Source: Alphaproteobacteria bacterium
GTDB taxonomy: Bacteria; Pseudomonadota; Alphaproteobacteria; Rhizobiales; Devosiaceae
Assembly (NCBI GenBank): GCA_018828145.1
Contig: JAHJWO010000007.1
Location: 62,001 to 126,000, forward strand
Length of the DNA: 64,000 nt
Direction: 5' to 3'
The notes beneath the pieces were generated by a model. That model was not told the origin of the DNA. It saw only the letters and a program-made list of their open reading frames with translations, and searched no databases. The translations under genes were made by a program, and so were the position numbers. Shown piece after piece: positions 33,513 through 42,303 of this stretch (positions are counted from its first letter, which is position 1; each line of letters begins with the position of its first letter).

Positions 33513-34702
33513 GCAAGATCGATACCCACGCCTCCATCCCCCTGCCCACCGATGCCAGCGGCGGCCCGATGCCCACGCCGGCCGAAGAGGCGGATGTCGC
33601 ACCCTCCCCTGTCCTTACGCGCTTCGGCAGCGGCAACGAAACCTATGCCACCCTGGTCTGGCGCCGCTTCAAGCGCTCGCCCATGGGCATGATCGGCCTC
33701 GTCCTGGTCGTGATGATGCTGGTAGTCTCGATCTTTGCCGATTTCTTTGCACCCATGGACCCCAAGCAGGCCAACCTGCCCTTCGCGCCGCCCGACGTTA
33801 TTGCCTTTGAAGACCCCGAGGGCAACTTCAGCCTGATCCCCTATGTCTATCCCATAGGCGACACTGGTGAGTTCGATCCCATCACCTTCCAGCCGCTGAC
33901 GGGGCTGGTGAAGGACAACCCGACGCCGACCGGCTTCTTCGTCTCCGGCCACCCCTATCAGTTGCTCTGGTTCATCCCGGCCAATATCCACTTCTTCGGC
34001 TCGACCGATGGCCGCCCGATCCAGCTGCTCGGCACCGACAAGTTCGGGCGTGACATCCTCTCGCGCGGCATTATCGGTTCGCGCATCTCGCTGATGATTG
34101 CCCTGGCCGTCGTCTCCATCACCACCATTGTCGGCACCCTGGTGGGCATCACATCCGGCTATATCGGCGGGCGGCTCGACAGCTGGGTACAGCGCTTCGT
34201 CGACTTCGTTCTCGCCTTCCCGCAATTGCCGCTCTATCTGGCACTCACCTCGCTGATCCCGGTCACGGCGCCGTCCAACGTGTTCCTCTCCTTCGTGATC
34301 TTTGTCATGGCGGTGCTGGGCTGGGCGCAATTGAGCCGCGAAGTGCGCTCCAAGACCCTGTCCCTGGCGCGCATCGAATATGTCCGCGCTGCCATCGCCG
34401 TTGGCTCATCCGATGCCCGCATCATCACGCGGCACATCCTGCCCAACGTGCTGAGCCACATCATCGTGGCGGTGACCCTGGCTATTCCCAGCGTCGTGCT
34501 GCTGGAGAGCTTTCTCGGCTTCCTCGGCTTTGCCGTTAAGCCGCCGCTGATCTCCTGGGGCCTGATGCTGCAGGATACGGGCACCTTCTCGGTGATCGGT
34601 TCCTACCCCTGGATCCTCAGTCCCGTCATCTTCGTGCTGATCACCGTCTTCGCCTTCAACGCGCTGGGTGACGGTCTGCGCGACGCCATCGACCCGTATT
34701 GA
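33509..34702 (+). CDS. ABC transporter permease (AgpC-like)
   Basis: A 397-residue DppC-type permease, longer than usual. The N-terminal about 55 residues are cytosolic and low-complexity; TM1 is MGMIGLVLVVMMLVVSIFADFF, followed by a long periplasmic insert (about 90-165, FEDPEGNFSLIPYVYPIGD), typical of this sugar-transporting branch. LLGTDKFGRDILSRGIIGSRISL is the DppC signature and AAIAVGSSDARIITRHILPNVL the EAA loop. Overlaps the AgpB-like gene by 4 nt. Confidence 0.9.
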   Translation: MSKIDTHASIPLPTDASGGPMPTPAEEADVAPSPVLTRFGSGNETYATLVWRRFKRSPMGMIGLVLVVMMLVVSIFADFFAPMDPKQANLPFAPPDVIAFEDPEGNFSLIPYVYPIGDTGEFDPITFQPLTGLVKDNPTPTGFFVSGHPYQLLWFIPANIHFFGSTDGRPIQLLGTDKFGRDILSRGIIGSRISLMIALAVVSITTIVGTLVGITSGYIGGRLDSWVQRFVDFVLAFPQLPLYLALTSLIPVTAPSNVFLSFVIFVMAVLGWAQLSREVRSKTLSLARIEYVRAAIAVGSSDARIITRHILPNVLSHIIVAVTLAIPSVVLLESFLGFLGFAVKPPLISWGLMLQDTGTFSVIGSYPWILSPVIFVLITVFAFNALGDGLRDAIDPY

Positions 34703-34712
34703 GGATCAGGCC

Positions 34713-36383
34713 ATGACCGAACCCAGCTACACGCCTGTCTCCGACACACGCCACGACCTCGGCAGCCACGGCCGCGAACTGATCCTCGATGCCCGCAATA
34801 TCGGTGTCGATTTCAAGGTGGAGGGCGGCACGGTCAACGCCGTACGTGATGTCTCTTTCCAGTTACATCGGGGCGAGACCATCGCCCTGGTCGGCGAAAG
34901 CGGCTCGGGTAAATCCGTGACGGCCCGCACGCTGATGAAATTGCTGACAAAACGGGCGACGATTTTGCCGGAGACGCGGATTACGCTGTCGGGCAAGAAC
35001 ATCGTGACCATGGGCGATCGCGATATGCGCAAGCTGCGCGGTAATGATATCGCCATGATCTTCCAGGAGCCGATGAGCTCGCTGAACCCGGTCTATACGA
35101 TCGGCCAGCAGATCTGCGAGGTGCTGCACCTGCACAACCGCATGAGCCGCGGCGAGGCCATGGCCAAGGCCGAGGCGCTGCTCGAGGAAGTGCAGATCCC
35201 CGAACCCCGGGCGCGGCTGAACAATTATCCGCACCAGCTCTCGGGCGGCCAGCGCCAGCGCGTGATGATCGCCATGGCGCTCGCCAACCGGCCCGACGTG
35301 CTGATCGCCGACGAGCCGACCACCGCGCTCGACGTGACGGTACAGGCGCAGATCCTCAACCTGATCAAGGACCTCAAGGACAAGTACGGCATGGCAGTGA
35401 TCCTGATCACCCATGACCTGACCGTGGTCCGCCAGTTCAGCGAATATGTCTATGTGATGCAGAATGGACGGGTGCAGGAGCACAATGCCACCGAGGCCTT
35501 GTTCGCCAATCCGACCCATGCCTATACCAAGCATTTGCTGGCCTCCGAACCCAAGGGCACCGCCCTGCCACTGGCCGAGGGCGCACATGAAACGGTGCTC
35601 GAGGGCAAGGAAGTCAAGGTCAGCTTCACCCTTAAGCGCGGTGGCTTCTTCAAGCCCGACTTCTTCGAGCTCAAGGCAGTCGACAATCTCGACATCAAGC
35701 TGATGCGCCACGAAACCCTTGGCATTGTGGGGGAATCCGGCTCTGGCAAGACGACGTTCGGGCAGGCGCTGATCCGGCTGATCGGCAACCAGGGCGGGCA
35801 GATCTTCTTTGACGGCGAACCGATCCACAACAAGGACCGCGCCGCCATGCGCCCGCTGCGCAGTCGCATGCAGATCGTGTTCCAGGACCCGTTTGCCAGC
35901 CTCAATCCACGTATGTCGATCCGCCAGATCATCGAGGAAGGGCTAATCGTCAACCAGATCGGTGCCAACCGCGTCGAGCGCGGCGACCGCGTGCGTCAGG
36001 CGCTGCGCGATGCCGGCATGCCCGACACCATCCTCAACCGCTTCCCGCATGAATTCTCGGGCGGCCAGCGCCAGCGCATCGCCATTGCCCGCGCCATCGC
36101 GCTGGAACCCGAATTCATCCTGCTCGACGAGCCGACCTCGGCGCTCGACCTGTCGGTGCAGGCCCAGATCATCGACCTGCTGCGCAAGCTGCAGGACGAA
36201 AAAGGCCTCTCCTACCTCTTCATCAGCCACGATCTCAAAGTCGTTCGGGCCCTCTGCCACCGCGTGATGGTGATGCAGTACGGCAAGATTGTCGAACAGG
36301 GACCCGTGGCCGAAGTCCTCACCAATCCTCAAACCGAATATACGGCCCGACTGGTTCGCGCCGCATTCGAAATAGCCGCCTAG
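34713..36383 (+). CDS. ABC transporter ATP-binding protein, two fused ATPase domains (AgpD-like)
   Basis: A 556-residue fusion of DppD- and DppF-like ATPases. Domain 1: Walker A GESGSGKS (61-68), signature LSGGQRQR, Walker [13 protein letters not shown]. Domain 2: Walker A GESGSGKT, signature FSGGQRQR, Walker [12 protein letters not shown]. Both keep the switch histidine (LITHDL, FISHDL), so both sites should be active. Start at 34713 after GAGGATCAGG; 10 bp from the permease gene and 15 bp before the GH4 gene, so all are one operon. Confidence 0.92.
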   Translation: MTEPSYTPVSDTRHDLGSHGRELILDARNIGVDFKVEGGTVNAVRDVSFQLHRGETIALVGESGSGKSVTARTLMKLLTKRATILPETRITLSGKNIVTMGDRDMRKLRGNDIAMIFQEPMSSLNPVYTIGQQICEVLHLHNRMSRGEAMAKAEALLEEVQIPEPRARLNNYPHQLSGGQRQRVMIAMALANRPDVLIADEPTTALDVTVQAQILNLIKDLKDKYGMAVILITHDLTVVRQFSEYVYVMQNGRVQEHNATEALFANPTHAYTKHLLASEPKGTALPLAEGAHETVLEGKEVKVSFTLKRGGFFKPDFFELKAVDNLDIKLMRHETLGIVGESGSGKTTFGQALIRLIGNQGGQIFFDGEPIHNKDRAAMRPLRSRMQIVFQDPFASLNPRMSIRQIIEEGLIVNQIGANRVERGDRVRQALRDAGMPDTILNRFPHEFSGGQRQRIAIARAIALEPEFILLDEPTSALDLSVQAQIIDLLRKLQDEKGLSYLFISHDLKVVRALCHRVMVMQYGKIVEQGPVAEVLTNPQTEYTARLVRAAFEIAA

Positions 36384-36398
36384 CTGGAGCATTCATTT

Positions 36399-37766
36399 AT
36401 GGCAAATCCCAAAATCACCTTTATCGGCGCCGGCTCGGCCGTGTTCATGAAGAACATCGTCGGCGACATCCTGCAGCGCCCGGCATTGGCCGGCGCAACC
36501 ATCCGCCTGATGGACATCAACCCGACGCGGCTGGAAGAGAGCGAGATCATCGCCAAGAAGCTGATCGCCACGCTCGGGGTGCCCGCAACGGTCGAGACAT
36601 TCTCCAACCAGCGCCAGGCGCTCGATGGCACCAATTTCGTGGTGGTCTGCTTCCAGATCGGCGGCTACGAGCCTTCGACGGTGATCGATTTCGACGTGCC
36701 CAAGAAGTACAATCTGCGCCAGACCATCGCAGACACGCTGGGCGTCGGCGGCATCATGCGCGGGCTGCGCACCGTGCCGCATCTGTGGAGCATCTGCGAG
36801 GACATGCTGCAGGTCGCGCCCGAGGCGATCATGCTGCAATATGTCAACCCGATGGCCATCAACACTTGGGCCATTTCCGAGAAATACCCCACCATCAAGC
36901 AGGTGGGCCTCTGCCACTCGGTCCAGGGCACGGCCATGGAATTGGCGCATGACCTCGACATTCCCTACGAGGACATCCGCTACCGCTCGGCCGGCATCAA
37001 CCACATGGCCTTCTACCTCAAGTTCGAGCACCGCCAGCCCGATGGCTCCTACAAGGACCTCTACCCGGCCCTGCACCGCGCCTATGCCGAAGGCCGCGCG
37101 CCCAAGCCCGGCTGGAACCCGCGCTGCCCCAACAAAGTGCGCTACGAGATGATGACGCGCTTGGGCTATTTCGTCACCGAAAGCTCGGAGCACTTCGCCG
37201 AATATACGCCCTACTTCATCAAGGAGGGCCGCGAGGACATCATCGAGAAGTTCGGCATCCCGCTCGATGAATATCCCAAGCGCTGCGTCGAGCAGATTGC
37301 CCGCTGGAAGCAGACCTCCGACGACTATCGCAAGGCCGACCGCATCGAGGTCAAGCAATCCAAGGAATATGCCAGCTCCATCGTCAACTCGGTATGGACC
37401 GGCGAACCTTCGGTGATCTACGGCAACCTGCGCAATAACGGCGTGATCACCAACCTGCCCAACAACGCCGCCGTCGAAGTGCCATGCCTCGTCGACGACA
37501 ACGGGCTGCAGCCGACCTTTATCGGCGACCTGCCGCCCCAGCTGACGGCGCTGATCCGCACCAATATCAACGTGCAGGAACTGACGGTCGCGGCGCTGAT
37601 GACCGAAAATCGCGAGCACATCTACCACGCCGCGATGATGGATCCCCACACCGCCGCCGAGCTGGATCTGGAGCAGATCTGGAACCTCGTGGACGACCTG
37701 ACCGAGGCCCATGGCAGCATGCTGCCCGAATGGGCCCGCGGCTCGCGGAAGCAGCGCGTGGCGTAA
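36399..37766 (+). CDS. melA: GH4 alpha-galactosidase/alpha-glucosidase
   Basis: A 455-residue NAD- and Mn-dependent family-4 glycosidase, cytosolic. The dinucleotide loop FIGAGSAVF (8-16) is at the N-terminus; the metal ligands are C172 (GLCHSVQG) and H202 (GINHMAF); VNPMAINTWA (149-158) is the conserved NPM region. It would cleave imported melibiose or raffinose by the redox-elimination mechanism of GH4. Last gene of the importer operon. Galactose rather than glucose specificity is inferred from the AgpA-type importer. Confidence 0.88.
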   Translation: MANPKITFIGAGSAVFMKNIVGDILQRPALAGATIRLMDINPTRLEESEIIAKKLIATLGVPATVETFSNQRQALDGTNFVVVCFQIGGYEPSTVIDFDVPKKYNLRQTIADTLGVGGIMRGLRTVPHLWSICEDMLQVAPEAIMLQYVNPMAINTWAISEKYPTIKQVGLCHSVQGTAMELAHDLDIPYEDIRYRSAGINHMAFYLKFEHRQPDGSYKDLYPALHRAYAEGRAPKPGWNPRCPNKVRYEMMTRLGYFVTESSEHFAEYTPYFIKEGREDIIEKFGIPLDEYPKRCVEQIARWKQTSDDYRKADRIEVKQSKEYASSIVNSVWTGEPSVIYGNLRNNGVITNLPNNAAVEVPCLVDDNGLQPTFIGDLPPQLTALIRTNINVQELTVAALMTENREHIYHAAMMDPHTAAELDLEQIWNLVDDLTEAHGSMLPEWARGSRKQRVA

Positions 37767-37782
37767 TACGCCCTCCCACGAC

Positions 37783-37820
37783 CGGCGGGCGGCCCTTCAA
37801 ATGTGATCGGCCGCCCGCCG
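37783..37820 (+). terminator. Hairpin downstream of the alpha-galactoside operon
   Basis: A perfect 12-bp stem (CGGCGGGCGGCC at 37783-37794, GGCCGCCCGCCG at 37809-37820) with a 14-nt loop, starting 16 bp after the GH4 stop. The following AGTTGTTAAC is only weakly T-rich. It probably ends or protects the importer operon mRNA before the small HTH gene. Confidence 0.6.
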
Positions 37821-37903
37821 AGTTGTTAACCGGTCGTTAACTATACGGCCGCACGCTGGCCGGGCGCTGAACGAAGCCTTTGGGGGCTCAGAAAGCGACC
37901 ATT

Positions 37904-38146
37904 ATGTACGACCTCGACACCTACTTCTTTGAGCCCGACCCGCAGGCGACCGAAGCACTGGTCGGCTTGCCCGTGGCTGAAGTTGAGCGTGACCTAATCC
38001 TGGCGACCCTGCGCCATACCGACGGCAACCGCACGCACGCCGCCAACATACTGGGCATTTCCATCAGGACCATGCGCAACAAGCTGCGCGAATATGCCGA
38101 GCACGGCGTGGCGATACCGGCCAACCTGCCGCACGACATGGCTTAG
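37904..38146 (+). CDS. Small Fis-type helix-turn-helix protein
   Basis: An 80-residue protein consisting almost entirely of an HTH_8 (Fis-type) domain: VAEVERDLILATLRHTDGNRTHAANILGISIRTMRNKLREY. This domain normally forms the C-terminus of NtrC-type sigma-54 activators such as FlbD, whose tail it resembles; here receiver and AAA+ domains are absent. The N-terminus (MYDLDTYFFEPDPQATEAL) is not a known domain. Start at the ATG 37904; a TTG at 37880 is possible. It could be a nucleoid or DNA-bending regulator, or a remnant of a larger activator. Confidence 0.72.
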   Translation: MYDLDTYFFEPDPQATEALVGLPVAEVERDLILATLRHTDGNRTHAANILGISIRTMRNKLREYAEHGVAIPANLPHDMA

Positions 38147-38179
38147 CGGCTGCCGCTCTGGCGGGTTCGCCTGGGCAAG

Positions 38180-38208
38180 AAAAAGGGCAGGCGCACCACT
38201 GCCTGCCC
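38180..38208 (-). terminator. Rho-independent terminator of the second GH4 gene
   Basis: Read on the minus strand: GGGCAGGC, an 8-nt loop, GCCTGCCC, then a TTTTTCTT run. The stem occupies 38185-38192 and 38201-38208, just past the GH4 stop at 38234 and before the convergent HTH gene. Confidence 0.8.
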
Positions 38209-38233
38209 AAGATCATGTCCTGTCTGCAAAACC

Positions 38234-39688
38234 CTAGTGGTGGCCGCCGACCACCTCGCGCAGCTCTTCCACCGAGCGAACCTTCTTGCGCGCAGCGCCA
38301 TCCCAGTCGCTGGTCTTGACCGTCGACCTGGCCATGCGTTCCCTGGCCGCCGGCACGGCGTCGGCAAATTGCGGCAGCCACTGGGCCTGCGCCACGACCA
38401 TCTCGTCCACCATGGCCCAAACTTCGTCAGGCGTGCAGATGGCGCCAACCAGCGGATCATGCAGCACGGCAAGCTTGAGCGTATCGATATTGCCCGTCAT
38501 GGCAGCCTCCACAGATAGGCGCTGCACCGAGACCGACACCGAACAGGTGGCCGCGCAGGCCGTCGGCAGGGTGATGCCCTCGATCATGTTGATGCCGAAA
38601 CGATCGACAAAGCCGGGGCTTTCGATGATCGCATCGTCCGGCAGGTTGGTGATGATGCCATTGTTGCGGCGGTTGAAATGGCCGCGATAGACCCGGCCGG
38701 TTTCCATGGCCTCGATAATGTGGCTGGCATGCTCGCTGGTCCGCTTGTGTTCGCTGAGCGGCTTGTTGGCCTGCTCCTTGAACATCGGGAAGTCGGTCTC
38801 GAACCAGTTGCGGCGCTCGGTCGAGTAGCGCAGGTAACCGCCGGTCTCGCCGTGGATCCAGTCGCTCATGTCGATCCAGCGGCCGATCTCCTCGGGGCGC
38901 TTGCGATACCAGGGCAGGTATTCGCTGAGGTGGCCGTTGGATTCGGTGGAATAGACCCCGAAGCGCTTCAGCACGTCGATGCGGACCTTCTCCTGCCTGG
39001 AATAGACCGGATGGGCCTCGAAACCCGCGATCAGCTCGTCGGCCTCGATCTTCCGGCCCTTGGCGCGGATATCGATATACCAGGTCTGGTGGTTGATGCC
39101 GGCGCAGACATAGTCCAGCTCGTCATCGGTGACGCCGAGCACATTGGCGATCTGGTGCGCACCATGCTGCACGCCGTGGCAGAGGCCAACCACATTGACG
39201 CCGCCATACATTTCGGCGGCCCAGGTGTTCATCGCCATGGGGTTGGCATAGTTGAGGAACAGCGCGCCGGGCTCGGCTACTTCCCTGATATCCTTGCAGA
39301 AATCGAGAATGACCGGGATGTTGCGCTGGCCATAGAGAATGCCGCCGGCGCAGATGGTGTCACCCACGCACTGGTCGACGCCATATTTGAGCGGGATCGA
39401 GATATCCGTCGAAAAGGCCTCGAGCCCCCCGACGCGCACGCAGGACATGATGTAGCGCGCCCCGGTGATGGCGGCACGCCGGTCGGTGGTGGCTGTGACC
39501 TTGGCCGGCAGCTTGTTGACCGAGACGATGGTCTCGATGACCTGTTTGACCATGTCGAGGTTGTGCGGGTTGATGTCGGTGAGCGCGAACTCGCAGCCGA
39601 CGAATTCCGGCACCTTGAGCAGGTCCGAGATCAGCGTCTTGGTGAAGCCGATCGACCCGGCGCCGATGACTGTGACTTTGAACGACAT
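38234..39688 (-). CDS. Second GH4 family glycosidase (alpha-galactosidase-like)
   Basis: A 484-residue family-4 glycosidase. NAD loop VIGAGSIGF (7-15); metal ligands C170 (GLCHGVQHG) and H200 (GINHQTW); NYANPMAMNTWA is the substrate loop. The sequence differs substantially from the first GH4 gene (extra GISYG-type differences such as HGVQHGAHQIANVLGV), so it is a separate subfamily member, not a recent duplicate. The ATG (39686-39688) follows TGGAGGATCGCT on the minus strand. It is divergent from an AraC regulator that likely controls it. Substrate is uncertain: alpha-galactoside or alpha-glucoside. Confidence 0.88.
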   Translation of the reverse strand: MSFKVTVIGAGSIGFTKTLISDLLKVPEFVGCEFALTDINPHNLDMVKQVIETIVSVNKLPAKVTATTDRRAAITGARYIMSCVRVGGLEAFSTDISIPLKYGVDQCVGDTICAGGILYGQRNIPVILDFCKDIREVAEPGALFLNYANPMAMNTWAAEMYGGVNVVGLCHGVQHGAHQIANVLGVTDDELDYVCAGINHQTWYIDIRAKGRKIEADELIAGFEAHPVYSRQEKVRIDVLKRFGVYSTESNGHLSEYLPWYRKRPEEIGRWIDMSDWIHGETGGYLRYSTERRNWFETDFPMFKEQANKPLSEHKRTSEHASHIIEAMETGRVYRGHFNRRNNGIITNLPDDAIIESPGFVDRFGINMIEGITLPTACAATCSVSVSVQRLSVEAAMTGNIDTLKLAVLHDPLVGAICTPDEVWAMVDEMVVAQAQWLPQFADAVPAARERMARSTVKTSDWDGAARKKVRSVEELREVVGGHH

Positions 39689-39720
39689 AGCGATCCTCCA
39701 ACCAGCACCTTCTGCCGGCA

Positions 39721-39753
39721 TGCTTGCGGTTTGCTTGCACTTTGCTAGCCTTT
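39721..39753. promoter_or_regulatory. Three 11-bp-phased direct repeats between GH4 and AraC genes
   Basis: TGCTTGCGGTT (39721), TGCTTGCACTT (39732) and TGCTAGCCTTT (39743) repeat with exact 11-bp spacing, one helical turn, in the 113-bp divergent gap; a further TGCTAG lies at 39768. AraC-family proteins bind direct half-sites, so these are strong candidate operators for the adjacent regulator. Confidence 0.6.
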
Positions 39754-39801
39754 CGGCGCCGGAGAGTGCTAGAGAAAGGTTGTGCCAATCAGGGTAATAT
39801 T

Positions 39802-40674
39802 GTGCTCTCCGACCTGCTCGACCATGGCTATGACGTCCGCGTCCTGACGCTGCCCAAGAGCGCGGTGCCACTCCACTGCATGGCGATCAGCGCCGGTTAT
39901 GAACAGCGCCGCAACGAAGTCTATTCCTGGGACGGGCTGCAGCGCGGCACGGCTCCCTTCCTGGTCATCCAGCACACGATCGTCGGTGAGGGGCGGCTCG
40001 ACTTTGCCGGCGTGCAGCATCGGCTGGTGCCCGGCCAGACCATGCTGCTCTCGATGCCCCACGCCCATCGCTACTGGCTGGAGCGCGGCGGGCACTGGGA
40101 ATATTTCTGGATGGTGCTGAACGGCCGCGAGGCCTTGCGACTGGCGCGGGAACTGATCGATGCCACCGGGCCTGTAATGCGCCCGCCCACGGGCGTGGTG
40201 GACCGCATAGCCAGGGCGTGCCTGACCCTGATCGAGCAGCCCGACATCACCCCCGGCGAGGTGTCAGCCACTGCCTATGCCGCCATGGCGGCGCTGCATG
40301 ATGGCGTCTTCGGCGTCAGCGCCGTGCCCGAGCCAGGCCTGCCGCCCGCCATTGCCCGCGTGATGGCCCATGTCGAGACCAATCTGGGCCAGCCGCTGCA
40401 GGTGGAACGGCTGGCACGCCTCGCCGAGATGAGCAGGGGCCACTTCGTCCGCCAGTTCAGCGCCGCGGTCGGCACGCCCCCCTCCGACTTCGTGCTGGAC
40501 CGGCGCATCGAGAGAATCGAACGCCTGCTGCTGGCCACCGACATGAGCGTCGTCGCCATAGCCCAGGCCACCGGCTTTGCCGACGCCAACTATCTCGCCA
40601 AGGCCTTCCGGCGGAAACGGGGTGTGGCACCGCTGCAGTTTCGCGCCAGCGCGCGGCTGGCAGCGGGCACATGA
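39802..40674 (+). CDS. AraC family transcriptional regulator (second)
   Basis: A 290-residue AraC regulator with an N-terminal AraC_binding cupin (GTAPFLVIQHTIVGEGRLDFAGVQHRLVPGQTMLLSMPHAHRYWLERGGHWEYFWM) and a C-terminal double HTH (QPLQVERLARLAEMSRGHFVRQFSAAVGTPPSDFVLDRRI, then SVVAIAQATGFADANYLAKAFRRKRGVAPLQFR). I chose the GTG at 39802, 7 nt after AGGG; the frame opens further upstream but across the repeat region. Divergent from the second GH4 gene, it likely senses a sugar and activates that gene. Confidence 0.87.
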   Translation: MLSDLLDHGYDVRVLTLPKSAVPLHCMAISAGYEQRRNEVYSWDGLQRGTAPFLVIQHTIVGEGRLDFAGVQHRLVPGQTMLLSMPHAHRYWLERGGHWEYFWMVLNGREALRLARELIDATGPVMRPPTGVVDRIARACLTLIEQPDITPGEVSATAYAAMAALHDGVFGVSAVPEPGLPPAIARVMAHVETNLGQPLQVERLARLAEMSRGHFVRQFSAAVGTPPSDFVLDRRIERIERLLLATDMSVVAIAQATGFADANYLAKAFRRKRGVAPLQFRASARLAAGT

Positions 40675-40740
40675 GGCAAATCCGGCTTGCCTTGCGCAGG
40701 CAAAAAGGGCAAAACGTCCGTTGACGTATAGGGCAAGCCA

Positions 40741-41220
40741 ATGACCAATCCTGTCACCAAAGATCGCCGCCACTTCGAGGACCTCACGGTCGGCGAAGTC
40801 GCCGATCTGGGCCATATCACCGTGAGCAAGGAGATGATCATCACCTTTGCCCGCGAATTCGACCCGTTTCCCTTCCATCTCGACGAGGCGGCGGCCAAGG
40901 CAAGCCTGCTCGGTGGCCTGGCCTCAAGCGGCTGGCAGACCGGCGCCCTGAGCCTGCGCATGCTGGTCGACGCCTTTCTGAGCAAGGTCGCCTCGGCCGG
41001 AGGGCTGGGCTTCTCCGATCTCAAATGGAAGAACCCGGTCATGGTCGGCGACACTATTGGCGGCACGGTGACCGTTGCCGAGCTGCGCCGCTCGGCCAGC
41101 CATCCGCAATGGGGCATCATGACCCTCGATTTCGACGTGCGGAACCAGAAGGACCAGCCGGTGCTGACCATGCGCCTGGCCAACCTGATCGATACACGCG
41201 AGCCCGGAGTGCCGGCATGA
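40741..41220 (+). CDS. MaoC family dehydratase (first of a pair)
   Basis: A 159-residue hot-dog-fold hydratase. The MaoC catalytic region is FAREFDPFPFHLDEAAAKASLLGGLASSGW, where the D-x-x-x-x-H pair (D40, H45 region) forms the hydratase dyad. FSDLKWKNPVMVGDTI is the following beta strand. It acts on 2-enoyl-CoA-type substrates, which cannot be specified here. Start ATG 40741. The next gene, another MaoC protein, overlaps by 4 nt; the two probably form a heterodimer. Confidence 0.85.
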   Translation: MTNPVTKDRRHFEDLTVGEVADLGHITVSKEMIITFAREFDPFPFHLDEAAAKASLLGGLASSGWQTGALSLRMLVDAFLSKVASAGGLGFSDLKWKNPVMVGDTIGGTVTVAELRRSASHPQWGIMTLDFDVRNQKDQPVLTMRLANLIDTREPGVPA

Positions 41221-41774
41221 CCCGCTGGTTCGAGGATATTGTCATCGACGAGGTCTTCCCGCTCGGCAGCCATACCTTCGGCGCCGACGAGATCGTCCGC
41301 TTTGCCACGCTCTATGATCCGCAATATTTCCACCTCGACGCCGTGGCGGCACAGCACAGCCAGTTTGGCGGACTCGTCGCCAGCGGCTGGCACACGGTGA
41401 GCGTGGGCCACCGCAAGATGGTGGACGCCCTGTTTGCCGAGGAAGAGCGCCTCCTGGCCGAGGGCAGGCAGCCCGGCGTGTCCGGCCCCTCCCCCGGGGT
41501 CAATTCCATGGTCTTCAAGGTGCCGGTGCGCCCCGGCGACACGGTAAGCTATGAGCTTGTGGTGACTGACAAGCGCGCCTCCAACTCCATTCCCGGCTGG
41601 GGCCTGCTGTTCAACCGCCTGACGGCAACCAACCAGCACGGCGAACTGGTCTATCGCGCCGAGCTCGTCGGCTTCTCAAAGCTGCGCGACTACAGCATGC
41701 CGCTCAAGCTCAGACTGTTGCTTGCCCTCACCAAACTGCCACTGATCGGCCCCTTGCTGAAACGCGGCTCTTGA
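41217..41774 (+). CDS. MaoC family dehydratase (second of a pair)
   Basis: A 185-residue MaoC-like protein: FATLYDPQYFHLDAVAAQHSQFGGLVASGWHTVSVGHRKMVDALF keeps the D-x-x-x-x-H dyad, and FKVPVRPGDTVSYELVVTDKRAS is the second conserved strand. It is longer than its partner at the C-terminus (LLLALTKLPLIGPLLKRGS), which is hydrophobic and might touch the membrane. ATGA overlap with the first MaoC gene. Substrate unknown. Confidence 0.83.
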   Translation: MTRWFEDIVIDEVFPLGSHTFGADEIVRFATLYDPQYFHLDAVAAQHSQFGGLVASGWHTVSVGHRKMVDALFAEEERLLAEGRQPGVSGPSPGVNSMVFKVPVRPGDTVSYELVVTDKRASNSIPGWGLLFNRLTATNQHGELVYRAELVGFSKLRDYSMPLKLRLLLALTKLPLIGPLLKRGS

Positions 41775-41806
41775 AAGCATTTCCGCGCGGCGGCACTCTC
41801 TGCCCC

Positions 41807-42151
41807 ATGCGCCGAATCGCCCTCATAGCCGCCCTCACCGTCTTGTCCGCAGCGCCGGCCATGGCCCAGAACTTTGTGGGCAACTGGGCCTGTCGCGACG
41901 CCACCACCGCCAAGGCGGGCATCCTGACCATCTATGGCGAGGTCTATGGCTTCGCGTCGACCGTGGTGGGCGATGCCAGCTCGGGCACCGGGACCATCAC
42001 CGTCTATCAGGACGGCGTCGGCTTCAACGATGGTGGCCTCAAGACGGCCCGCAACATGACAGCCGGCCGCGTCATCCCCGACCCGACCTATGGCACGGCC
42101 ATCCAGCTGGAAACGGCCGAAGCCATCGTCATGCTCTGCACGCCGCGCTAG
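41807..42151 (+). CDS. Small secreted protein of unknown function
   Basis: A 114-residue protein with a signal peptide (MRRIALIAALTVLSAAPAMA, cleavage before QNFVGNW). The mature part, FVGNWACRDATTAKAGILTIYGEVYGFAS, suggests a small beta-rich, lipocalin-like fold with two cysteines (WAC, MLC) that may form a disulfide. Start chosen at 41807 for the signal peptide; an upstream in-frame TTG would spoil it. No family recognised. Confidence 0.65.
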   Translation: MRRIALIAALTVLSAAPAMAQNFVGNWACRDATTAKAGILTIYGEVYGFASTVVGDASSGTGTITVYQDGVGFNDGGLKTARNMTAGRVIPDPTYGTAIQLETAEAIVMLCTPR

Positions 42152-42303
42152 CCAAGCCCTAAAGCGACATTCTGCCACGATGGGGTTGAACTTTTCTCCC
42201 AATCAGGCATTTTGCTGTTGCGGCGCCGGGCCCCTCTGGCGAGAGCGACTATTGCTCTCGTGATGTCGGAGCCGCTCCAAACTTCATGGAGAAAGGTCCG
42301 GCG

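Noticed and set aside
42152-42303. Manganese (yybP-ykoY) riboswitch expected upstream of a TerC gene
   Set aside because: The conserved core sequences of that riboswitch are not present; only a short hairpin is visible.
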